A stretch of 64,000 bases of DNA from a virus. The stretch lies in IMG/VR virus record IMGVR_UViG_3300008117_000025, positions 1-64,000 of that record; one strand, written 5' to 3'. Every line of letters starts with the position of its first letter. The stretch's first letter is position 1. The position numbers were made by a program, and so were the translations under genes. Below are positions 39,483-48,100 of this stretch, piece after piece. The notes under the pieces are model-generated. The model made no database searches and was not told the origin of the DNA. It saw only the letters and a program-made list of their open reading frames with translations.

Positions 39483-39773
39483 TTATTTTTCTAAAATTGC
39501 CAATAAATCTTGTTCTTTCATTACAATGTATTCTTCCCCTTCAACGGTCATTTTGGTTCCACCAAAGGCAGGAAATACTGCTGTTTCACCTACTTGAACT
39601 CCAGTTGCAAGCCAAGTCCCCGTAACTGAATAGATTCCAGGTCCAACAGCTACTATTTCACCCATAAGTGGTTTTTCTTTTCCCATATCCGGTACTACAA
39701 TGTTTCCGTACATTGTTTCAGTTTCGTCTAATTGTTTAATCACAACGTGATTATAAAGTGGTTTTATCTTCAT
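39483..39773 (-). CDS. groES: Co-chaperonin GroES
   Basis: The segments KIKPLYNHVVIKQ, GEIVAVGPG and GETAVFPAFGGTKMTVEGEEY match the Cpn10 fold; the mobile loop is represented by TETMYGNIVVP. At 96 residues it is standard. It precedes groEL by three bases, as in host operons, and differs from T4 Gp31, which is a diverged functional replacement for GroES. Confidence 0.92.
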   Translation of the reverse strand: MKIKPLYNHVVIKQLDETETMYGNIVVPDMGKEKPLMGEIVAVGPGIYSVTGTWLATGVQVGETAVFPAFGGTKMTVEGEEYIVMKEQDLLAILEK

Positions 39774-39960
39774 ATTTCATTTTTTGTTTGTGTGCAAATA
39801 AAGCATCTTCTAAAAGCTCAATAGGAAATTCAATTGGACCATATTCGCCATCTGAGCAGTCAAATATGACTTTATCTTCATAAAGATCTAGATGAGCTAT
39901 CCTACTATAGCGAGCTTCTGTCCTGAATACTGTTGTTAAATTTTTTATAAATCTATTCAT
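39751..39960 (-). CDS. Hypothetical protein, 69 aa
   Basis: A small beta-rich protein with a basic N-terminus (MNRFIKNLTTVFRTEARY) and an acidic central DLYEDKVIFDCSDGEYGPIEFP. It overlaps groES by 23 bases. No family is recognised. Confidence 0.6.
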   Translation of the reverse strand: MNRFIKNLTTVFRTEARYSRIAHLDLYEDKVIFDCSDGEYGPIEFPIELLEDALFAHKQKMKYEDKTTL

Positions 39961-39965
39961 AACTT

Positions 39966-39985
39966 GAAGATAATGACAGGTCTTC
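39966..39985. repeat. Inverted repeat, left copy, downstream of hsp20
   Basis: The sequence GAAGATAATGACAGGTCTTC is matched, in opposite orientation and with one extra base, by the copy at 40470-40490. Each copy is itself a partial palindrome (GAAGA...TCTTC). The pair brackets the hsp20 gene. Confidence 0.8.
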
Positions 39986-39997
39986 GGTTTTCAAAAC

Positions 39998-40423
39998 TTA
40001 TTTAATTGTAACCTTTTTAGGTGCTTTTTCCTCTGCATAAGGAATATCTATAATAAGCAAACCCTTATCCATATTGGCTTCTAATTTAGCTAAATTAAGT
40101 TTAGAAGCTACCTTCCATGCTAAATCAAAAGAGCGACGAGTAATACCTCTTTGTATATAGGATTTCTCTACTCCTTCTGTTACTTGTTTATCGTGGGTAA
40201 TTCTTAATATATCGGACTCTACTAGAATTTCTATATCTGATTTGTTAAGTCCTACTACTGCGAGTTCAAATCGTAAACCTGTTTCTGTTTCGTAAATATC
40301 AACTGGGTAGTTGATTTTGCTTTCAATTGTGTTAAATGTTGAGTTAGTGTCTAGGATATTTTTCCAAACGACATCAAATGGATCGAATGTCCAATTACTG
40401 TTCCAACGTGTTAGTTGTGTCAT
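39998..40423 (-). CDS. Small heat-shock protein (Hsp20/alpha-crystallin)
   Basis: The alpha-crystallin domain spans about residues 40-138 with YPVDIYETETGLRFELAVVG, the LNKSDIEILVESDILRITHD strands and the GLLIIDIPY end strand (the I-x-I-like part follows). The Hsp20 hallmark A-x-x-x-n-G-V-L is represented by ANMDKGLLIIDIP. The ATG at 40423 was preferred over 40441. It would hold unfolding phage proteins. The inverted repeats on both sides are unusual. Confidence 0.9.
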   Translation of the reverse strand: MTQLTRWNSNWTFDPFDVVWKNILDTNSTFNTIESKINYPVDIYETETGLRFELAVVGLNKSDIEILVESDILRITHDKQVTEGVEKSYIQRGITRRSFDLAWKVASKLNLAKLEANMDKGLLIIDIPYAEEKAPKKVTIK

Positions 40424-40469
40424 AGTTTTTGTTTTGTGCATCCCTAAGGTATGCGGTTAATTAATAGGT

Positions 40470-40490
40470 GAAGACCTGTCATGTATCTTC
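40470..40490. repeat. Inverted repeat, right copy, upstream of hsp20
   Basis: The sequence GAAGACCTGTCATGTATCTTC is the reverse complement of the left copy (39966-39985), apart from a one-base indel. It lies in the hsp20 leader, 47 bases before the start codon. It may be an operator or an RNA structural element. Confidence 0.8.
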
Positions 40491-40494
40491 GATA

Positions 40495-40509
40495 ATAAAT
40501 ATATACGGA
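40495..40509 (-). promoter_or_regulatory. TATATATTTATT box, possible promoter of hsp20
   Basis: The minus strand reads CGTATATATTTATTATC just upstream of the right inverted repeat. It is of the same class as the box at 34750-34763. Confidence 0.4.
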
Positions 40510-41241
40510 TTAGTTTTTAGGTGGGAGATAATATGTGCTTTTGATAGAGTTTTCTGTATTGAATTCTAGTTTCAAAATACCATTCTCATCAAAATAGCCT
40601 ATTCCTTCTGCACCTTTATTTTCTGTAAATATTTCAAATAAGTAGTTTGCATTATACTGGAATTCAGATGATGGGAGTTCCATTTCAGCATTTGGTGTTT
40701 GGAAGCTAATTTTATCATCGTGTGATGTTTTGCCTCCTAATGTGAAATAAATACCTTTATCTCCTTCACCATTAAATAATGCTTGTATTTTCACTTCATC
40801 GCTACCTAATGCTTTCTTTGCTTTATTATATCGCTCAATAAATTCAGAATCAATATTAAATGAATATCCGAATGTGATTTGGGATTCATCTAACACCATT
40901 GTTTCCATAGGCATCATTCTTAGATCAGCAAGATGATAAGTCAAATCATATTCCATATCAGCAATATTCAATTTAGTGGAAGTGTTGTTTTTAGTTTCAA
41001 CGTTTAATTGAATGAATTGGTTTGTAATACCAATTAATTTAAGGAGTTTATTTGTATCATAAATTCCTAATGTACAATCGTCAAGATCAAAATTATCTGC
41101 TTCAACTGACCCTGCTAGATCTTTAGTTGCAGATGTAAATAATATCTGTACTTTCTTATCTTTAATTGTCCACTTTACCTTTTCGTGTATTCCATTCAAG
41201 TAATACTTCTCAATAACCGATACTAATAGTTGTTTTTCCAT
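40510..41241 (-). CDS. Sliding clamp, gp45-like, 243 aa
   Basis: The protein has a two-domain clamp-like pattern without enzymatic motifs; its similarity to T4 gp45 lies in size (228 in T4), in an acidic beta-rich composition, and in phrases such as NFDLDDCTLGIYDTNKLLKLIG. Its position directly downstream of a replisome block, next to the polymerase and near the loader, is the main support. It should encircle DNA as a trimer and tether the polymerase. Confidence 0.8.
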   Translation of the reverse strand: MEKQLLVSVIEKYYLNGIHEKVKWTIKDKKVQILFTSATKDLAGSVEADNFDLDDCTLGIYDTNKLLKLIGITNQFIQLNVETKNNTSTKLNIADMEYDLTYHLADLRMMPMETMVLDESQITFGYSFNIDSEFIERYNKAKKALGSDEVKIQALFNGEGDKGIYFTLGGKTSHDDKISFQTPNAEMELPSSEFQYNANYLFEIFTENKGAEGIGYFDENGILKLEFNTENSIKSTYYLPPKN

Positions 41242-41242
41242 A

Positions 41243-41581
41243 TTATTTCCAAAATAATTGTATTAAAATTATGCAAACTCCTAGGCCCAAACAAGTAAGT
41301 GTTTTAAGTGTTAAAGGTTCTCTAAATAAATAATGAGACATAAATGTAAATACTACTACTCCTATTCCAAAGCCTATTAAACGTGATGGCCATATTGCAC
41401 CGTCATATGCTTCTACAAAGTTTCTTACTGATGCCATAAAGACGTATGATATAGGGACTCCTAAAAATGCAGTTAAAATTGGATGATTTTTAAACCATTC
41501 TATTTTTAATTGTCCTTGTAACTGGACAAATGTAAGTATTTGGGCTAAAGTTCCAAGTAATATTCCGTATAGTATTTTCAT
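41243..41581 (-). CDS. DMT/SMR-like membrane protein, 112 aa
   Basis: Four hydrophobic segments are seen (about residues 2-22, 33-52, 66-86 and 92-110). The ending PLTLKTLTCLGLGVCIILIQLF resembles small multidrug resistance or DMT-family transporters (EPLTLKTLxGLxLIxxGVxLIQL). The transported solute is unknown. It is an unusual passenger between the polymerase and clamp genes. Confidence 0.65.
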   Translation of the reverse strand: MKILYGILLGTLAQILTFVQLQGQLKIEWFKNHPILTAFLGVPISYVFMASVRNFVEAYDGAIWPSRLIGFGIGVVVFTFMSHYLFREPLTLKTLTCLGLGVCIILIQLFWK

Positions 41582-44157
41582 TATATAAATTTAAAGAATT
41601 TATTTACTTTATCATTTAATGAGGGGAAATTCCATCCTAAATCCTCATAAATGCCTTTTAGTTTATTTAGTAGTGCTGATTCAAATCCCTCTTCCCTATC
41701 AGCAAATTCATCAATTAATTTAACAATGAAATCAGGATCATTGCCTGTAAATCCAATTACATCAATATTGTATGGATTGGTTTTTAATTGAATATATTTC
41801 ATTTTATCACCAACAGTAAACAATGGATATTGTTTTTGTACTTTTCTAAATTTAAGTAAGTCGTTATAGTAGATAGCTGCTTTAGTATTGATTGGGCATT
41901 TTAATTTTAATGTTGAAAATATTTCACCTGTTTTAGGAGCACGCTCAATATATGATTCTATATTCTTTACTCCTGTTGGTTTAGCTACCTCTTCAATAGG
42001 CATTGTTTTAACATATTTTTTAAAATCAATTATTTGCTGGTCGATTTCTGCTTTGGGTTTACCAAACATAATATCTTGAATTAGTTTCTCTCCAAATTTA
42101 GAATACATTGGAGTCATATTTGATTTCATCAAATCTAATCCTTTCATATCTAATTCATCAACAGTAACACCTTCTTTATTTACAATGTACATTGCATAAC
42201 GACGTTTACCTGCGAAATATCCCCTTTCAATAATTACCTCTTGCTTTAATTCAAAATAATGATCACGTTTACCTACATTAAAGTATTCTCTAGTTACACG
42301 ATTAATATTATCGTTTGCTGCTTTCTGTATTTCAGTAGTAATTTCTAGTGTTGCTTTAATATATTCATCCTTAGTTTTAGTTTCTGGGTAGCGTTGTAGT
42401 ACTAGATCCTTAACTTGAATGAATAGTGAATCGGTATCTGATGTTACAACGTAGTCTTTATCTTCAGTACCTAGTTGTTTATTCATCCATTCATTACAGA
42501 ATTTAATTGATTCTTGAGTTACACGTTGACCTGTTAATGTAATGGCTTTAGATATCATTTTATGACCATCAGTATAGCGCCAACCATTAATAGCATAACA
42601 ACCATAAACGTCATTTAATTTAATTTTATATGCGTGTTGTCTACGATTATAGAATTCACCTTTAACAGCATCACCTGATTTGTATGCTTTTTTCATTGCA
42701 TTTTTGTATTCAACGCGTTTGTTAAACCAATCCGTTAATACATCACATACTACTGATGAGCGATCTGTTCTAAACATAGCACCTGATGCTGCTAGTAACC
42801 AATTGTTTTCTTTAATAAGAGCAATTAGTGTTCCTACTTTTACAGTTGCTTGTTGTGTAGTTTGCTTTGGGGTTAGTTTTTCAATTGTAATTACATCTTC
42901 AGGATCCATTTGTTTTAGATCATCTAATGTCCAATTATTATCGTATTTATCTTTATTTACAATACGACCAACGAATGTCTCAATTCCAATATTTAAAGAA
43001 CGAATAATAGACGGATACAACGAGGTAAAGTCCAAATCAATAACCCACTCATATAATCCTGGTACTGGGTCTTTTAAGTAGCCTCCAGCATATTCTTCAT
43101 GTGCTTCTTTTAGTGATGGGTTTGTAGTTGTAGGTTTATTTGGTGAAACTATACCTTGGCGTTTTAGATAAGTAAGGATAGCTCCATCATTTAATACAGT
43201 TGATAGGTAGATCATTTCATAAGGCACATGACACAAATGACAAATAGCAACTGTTAATTCAATAAATTTAAATTTCTTTTCTAATTCAATAATAATTTCT
43301 ACGTCGCGAAGATTATATTCGATAAATTTATTTGGGTCTTCTCTAAATAATCTATCAAGATTACCTTCATAATCTATTTTACCTAAATTAACATATTTAG
43401 TTCCTATATCATTTAATTTATAGGATGGCTCGTTTTTAGGATTATATTTTTTATATAATAATAGATAATCAAGATGATTAATACCTCCTAATTCAATTGG
43501 TTGAGATGTATCCCATTCAGTAAATTTAATTTTGCGAATTGGAGATAAACGAGCAGCCTCATCTCTACCTAATACATTACATATTCTGTAGTAGAGATAT
43601 GGTACGTCAAAGAACCCACTATTCCATCCTGTAATAATAGTAGGGTCAACTGATTCCCATAATTCAAGAAATAGTGATAGTAATTCTTCCTCACTGCTGC
43701 AGGGTACTACTTGTCTATTATCTTCTTTTATTGCTTGTAGTTGCTTTTTCTCATCTAGAATAAGACAATAATATACTTTAGTTGTAGCATCATACAATGA
43801 AATTGAAGTAATTTTCATTGGTGCTGTCTTAATATATTCAGTAGTTAAAGCACCACCAATTTCACACTCAATATCAAAGTAAATAACATTTTGCCACTCA
43901 GGAGTGTCGTCACTATCTTTATACTTATCAATTAGTACTGCTGTTAGACGATCAATGTCTGATTCGTATAGATGGTTGTCATTCCATTCATATTTGGTAA
44001 CTACTTTTGCTAGTTTACCGTCTAATGTTGGAATAGTACCATTACTATCTATTTGATAGCGAGGGATAGTGTATTGAAATTCACTCCATCCATTTTTATC
44101 ATCACGTAAATGAAATTTGTAGTTCGGTTTCCCGTCGTAGTAGATTGCTTGATACAT
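41581..44157 (-). CDS. Family B DNA polymerase, gp43-like, 858 aa
   Basis: The exonuclease motif ExoI is VIYFDIECE (D95, E97). NSGFFDVPYLYYR carries ExoII. Polymerase motif A is DLDFTSLYPSIIRSLNIG near residue 375, motif B is KIKLNDVYGCYA, and motif C is TSDTDSLFI near residue 575. The length is close to T4 gp43 (898). It has its own promoter and should be the replicative polymerase with proofreading. Confidence 0.95.
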   Translation of the reverse strand: MYQAIYYDGKPNYKFHLRDDKNGWSEFQYTIPRYQIDSNGTIPTLDGKLAKVVTKYEWNDNHLYESDIDRLTAVLIDKYKDSDDTPEWQNVIYFDIECEIGGALTTEYIKTAPMKITSISLYDATTKVYYCLILDEKKQLQAIKEDNRQVVPCSSEEELLSLFLELWESVDPTIITGWNSGFFDVPYLYYRICNVLGRDEAARLSPIRKIKFTEWDTSQPIELGGINHLDYLLLYKKYNPKNEPSYKLNDIGTKYVNLGKIDYEGNLDRLFREDPNKFIEYNLRDVEIIIELEKKFKFIELTVAICHLCHVPYEMIYLSTVLNDGAILTYLKRQGIVSPNKPTTTNPSLKEAHEEYAGGYLKDPVPGLYEWVIDLDFTSLYPSIIRSLNIGIETFVGRIVNKDKYDNNWTLDDLKQMDPEDVITIEKLTPKQTTQQATVKVGTLIALIKENNWLLAASGAMFRTDRSSVVCDVLTDWFNKRVEYKNAMKKAYKSGDAVKGEFYNRRQHAYKIKLNDVYGCYAINGWRYTDGHKMISKAITLTGQRVTQESIKFCNEWMNKQLGTEDKDYVVTSDTDSLFIQVKDLVLQRYPETKTKDEYIKATLEITTEIQKAANDNINRVTREYFNVGKRDHYFELKQEVIIERGYFAGKRRYAMYIVNKEGVTVDELDMKGLDLMKSNMTPMYSKFGEKLIQDIMFGKPKAEIDQQIIDFKKYVKTMPIEEVAKPTGVKNIESYIERAPKTGEIFSTLKLKCPINTKAAIYYNDLLKFRKVQKQYPLFTVGDKMKYIQLKTNPYNIDVIGFTGNDPDFIVKLIDEFADREEGFESALLNKLKGIYEDLGWNFPSLNDKVNKFFKFI

Positions 44158-44162
44158 AACCC

Positions 44163-44190
44163 TTAAATATACTAAATTACTTTGACAAAG
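44163..44190 (-). promoter_or_regulatory. Phage promoter of the recurrent type
   Basis: The minus strand reads CTTTGTCAAAGTAATTTAG followed by TATATTTAAGGGTTATG. TTGTCAAAG is identical to the copies at 1361 and 4176. It drives the DNA polymerase gene. Confidence 0.65.
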
Positions 44191-44198
44191 CCAAAATA

Positions 44199-44567
44199 TT
44201 AAACTTCATCTACTACATTAAAGGATATACCTGAGTTAGCAAATATATTTCTAGACAATTCAAAGATTGTAGTACCGGAGGAAGGACAAGCATCATTTCC
44301 AGATGCCCAATAAAATCCATATTGTGTTGATGTATTATTAGGATCTACTATTCTAACACGAATATTATTTACACTAGTACCTTGAGAAGCTTCTAAAGTA
44401 CAAGTAAAGTTATTAATTAAACTACCTATTAAATTAAATGTACTACCATTATCTACAGATACATAGAATTGTGGATCTATGCCTGGAGGATTTGTTGAGT
44501 CTAGTCGGCCATATAGGCTCACAGTATAGGTTACAGCAGCAGGTTGTATCCATATTTTAAAAGGCAT
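44199..44567 (-). CDS. Probable virion or tail protein, 122 aa
   Basis: A beta-rich protein with YTVSLYGRLDSTNPPGIDP and VNNIRVRIVDPNNTSTQYG, with no signal peptide. The gene is the distal member of the tail-fibre operon. Composition and context suggest a small structural or adhesin-accessory protein. No family is recognised. Confidence 0.55.
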   Translation of the reverse strand: MPFKIWIQPAAVTYTVSLYGRLDSTNPPGIDPQFYVSVDNGSTFNLIGSLINNFTCTLEASQGTSVNNIRVRIVDPNNTSTQYGFYWASGNDACPSSGTTIFELSRNIFANSGISFNVVDEV

Positions 44568-44578
44568 AAAGATATAAT

Positions 44579-45160
44579 TTAAGTATAATCAGGTAAAATT
44601 ACAAAATATAGATATTGTCCTTTATTAGAATCATAAGTATAGTTGTAATTAAAATTTAAATTTAATGGAGTTGATAAAGATTCTGTTATTGTTGTGGCAG
44701 ATCCTGAGCCACTTCCATTATTGCTCCAGGGTTTTCCATAAAAAACATACATTCTCGATACACCGTAATTATTACTCCCAGATATATTAATAGACCATGT
44801 TGTATTTGAAGTACCAGCATCTATAATCAACATTGTTGATGGAATAATAGAAGTATCATAAGTAAAATGGGATTGTAAAGTACCAGTTACTGAAGAGGAA
44901 ATATAGAGTGTACGGTCATACCCATACCAGGCGGACATTGATAGATTCTGTTTACTCATAGTAACAGGATTGCCGGAAAGAGACCATCTAGAACCAGAGG
45001 AAAGATAATTTATAGGTGTATAAACACCAGAATTAGGGTAATAGGTACTAAATTGACTTCCAGCAGCCCATTCACTAAAGGCATAATTAGATAATGAACT
45101 TTGAGACATCTCTGTCCTTACATCATTAAATGATATTTGTCCGCTATTTGGTAATGCCAT
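44579..45160 (-). CDS. Tail-fibre-associated protein, 193 aa
   Basis: The start MALPNSGQISFNDVRTEMSQ is a phrase common at the N-terminus of phage tail and fibre proteins (ALPxSGQISFxDV). Ser/Tyr/Asn-rich beta segments follow, ending FNYNYTYDSNKGQYLYFVI. It overlaps the giant fibre gene by 17 bases. Likely a structural or adhesion component. Confidence 0.7.
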   Translation of the reverse strand: MALPNSGQISFNDVRTEMSQSSLSNYAFSEWAAGSQFSTYYPNSGVYTPINYLSSGSRWSLSGNPVTMSKQNLSMSAWYGYDRTLYISSSVTGTLQSHFTYDTSIIPSTMLIIDAGTSNTTWSINISGSNNYGVSRMYVFYGKPWSNNGSGSGSATTITESLSTPLNLNFNYNYTYDSNKGQYLYFVILPDYT

Positions 45161-48100
45161 TTACCTTCAATTTTAATTCATTAATTTGTGTTTGTTGTTC
45201 CTTAATTGCTTCAACTAACAAACCTACCATTTTAGAATAATCTAACGCTAAATATCCATCTTCTCTTTCTATTACTATCTCAGGTAATACTTCTTGTACT
45301 TCCTGAGCTATCAATCCTATGCTTGGAGTTGATTTGGTTACTTCACCTGCATTATCATTCCACTTCCATTTAACACCATTTAGTTTTAATAGTTTATCTA
45401 AGGCGTTTATAATAGGAGTGACATCATCTTTTAAGCGTTTATCTGAGGAGGAGAAGGCTGTTATGTCACCGGTTGCTGTAATAGCTCCTGTTACTGCTAG
45501 TGTAGACCCATTAAATGTTAAGTTAGTTTCAGCAACAGCAGCATTTGAACTTCCATCAGAAGTTAATACTCTATTATCACTAGCATTTGATATTGTAGTA
45601 AATCCAGTGCCGCTTGAACCGCTTGAACCGCTTGAACCAGGTGAACCAGGAGAACCCGTGTTACCACTAGTGCCGCTTGATCCACTTGAACCAGGTGAAC
45701 CAGGAGAACCCGTGTTACCGCTAGTACCGCTTGAGCCACTTGATCCACTTGAACCAGGTGAACCAGGAGAACCCGTGTTACCGCTAGTACCGCTTGAGCC
45801 ACTTGATCCTCTTGTACCGCTAGTACCACTTGAACCACTAGAACCTGTTTGTCCACTTGTTCCACTAGAACCAGCTGAACCTGCAGAGCCACTAGTACCA
45901 CTTGAACCGCTTGATCCAGCAGTACCGCTTGAGCCTGGTGAGCCAGGAGAACCTGTATTACCACTAGTACCGCTTGAGCCTGGTGAGCCAGGAGCGCCAT
46001 TAGCACCGCTAGTACCACTTGAGCCACTTAAGCCACTAGTACCGCTTGAGCCAGGAGCACCATTAGCACCGCTTGTACCACTTGATCCAGGAGCACCATT
46101 AGCACCGCTTGTACCACTTGAACCACTTGTACCACTAGTACCGCTTGATCCGCTTGAACCGCTAGTACCGCTTGAGCCACTTAAACCACTAGTACCACTT
46201 GAGCCGTTTTGACCACTTGTACCGCTTGAACCGCTTGCACCATTTTGACCACTTGTACCGCTTGAACCATTAACTCCACTAGTACCACTTGAGCCAGCTG
46301 AACCACTAGTACCACTTGAGCCACTTGATCCGCTTGTGCCACTTGAGCCGTTTTGACCTGAAGTACCGCTTGAACCGTTTTGACCTGAAGTACCACTTGA
46401 GCCATTTTGGCCGCTAGTACCGCTAGAGCCAGATGAGCCAGCTGAGCCTGAGGTTCCACTCGATCCGCTAGTACCGCTAGAGCCATTAGCTCCACTAGTA
46501 CCACTAGAACCAGAAGTTCCTGAACTTCCACTTGTTCCTGATGTTCCAGAACTTCCACTTGTTCCTGATGTTCCAGAACTACCAGAGGTGCCACTACTTC
46601 CGTTTTGGCCTGAAGTGCCACTTGAGCCATTCTGACCTGAAGTGCCGCTTGAACCTGATGTTCCAGATGAACCGGGTTGACCAGGAACACCTCCTACATT
46701 TATTTGCCAATCAGTATAAGGTCCACCAGATCCAAAAGTTGTTGTAACATTTATAATTAATTGATTAGTACCTGAAGTATAACTTGTAACAGTTCCTTCC
46801 ATTCTAGTAGCATAATCTGCTGCTCTTGCTGCAATTACAGTTTGGCCATTTGTGTATGCTAAACCAGCTGTAGTTACAGTGAATGTTTTACTTCCAGTTC
46901 CTATTGATTGAGATGTAGTAGAAGTTGTAGCGTATTTGTCTCCGTTCTGACCAGAGGTACCAGCTGAACCTGATGAACCACTAGTTCCTGATGAACCACT
47001 AGTTCCTGATGAACCTGAAGAACCTGAGGTGCCGCTTGAACCGCTTGATCCGCTTGTGCCGCTTGAGCCGTTTTGACCGCTAGTGCCGCTTGAGCCATTT
47101 TGACCTGAAGTACCGCTTGAGCCACTTAAGCCACTAGTACCGCTTGAGCCAGCTGAGCCACTAGTACCGCTTGAGCCAGCTGAGCCACTAGTACCGCTTG
47201 AGCCACTAGAACCACTAGAACCACTAGTACCACTTGAGCCATTTTGGCCTGATGTGCCGCTAGAGCCATTTTGACCTGATGTGCCGCTTGAACCATTGGC
47301 TCCACTAGTACCACTTGAGCCAGCTGAACCGCTAGTACCGCTTGAGCCATTTTGGCCTGATGTGCCGCTAGAGCCATTTTGACCTGATGTACCACTTGAG
47401 CCGTTAGCCCCTGATGTACCGCTTGAACCGCTAGAGCCATTAGCTCCACTAGTACCGCTTGAACCATTTTGACCAGAAGTACCACTAGAGCCTCTTGTGC
47501 CACTTGAACCGCTTGAGCCGCTTGATCCGCTTGTGCCGCTTGAACCGTTCTGGCCTGATGTACCACTTGATCCATTTTGACCACTAGTACCGCTAGAACC
47601 GTTTTGGCCTGATGTGCCACTTGATCCACTCGTACCGCTTGAACCACTTGAGCCGGCTGAGCCGTTGGTACCACTTGAACCACTTGAGCCACTTGTTCCG
47701 GATGAACCATTTTGACCTGAAGTACCGCTTGAGCCATTAGCTCCTGAGGTACCTGATGAGCCGTTTTGGCCGCTTGTGCCGCTTGAGCCGTTTTGGCCGC
47801 TAGTACCGCTTGAACCACTTGTTCCACTAGTACCGCTTGAACCACTTGTTCCACTAGTACCGCTTGAGCCACTTAAGCCACTAGTACCGCTTGAACCACT
47901 AGAACCACTTGAGCCAGATGATCCATTTACTCCACTAGTACCAGATGAACCACTTAAGCCACTAGTACCGCTTGAACCACTTGAGCCGGCTGAACCGCTA
48001 GTACCACTTGAGCCACTTGATCCCCTAGTTCCTGAGGAACCACTTGAGCCAGAAGTGCCACTTGATCCACTTGAGCCACTGCTACCACTTGTACCTGATG

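Noticed and set aside
39966-40490. Insertion sequence ends around hsp20
   Set aside because: There is no transposase and no target-site duplication; only the inverted repeats are present, so no IS is claimed.
45319-46212. Plus-strand open frame of 297 codons, and others at 47776-48237, 49459-49869 and 50032-50838
   Set aside because: Antisense shadows of the 2011-residue fibre repeats.
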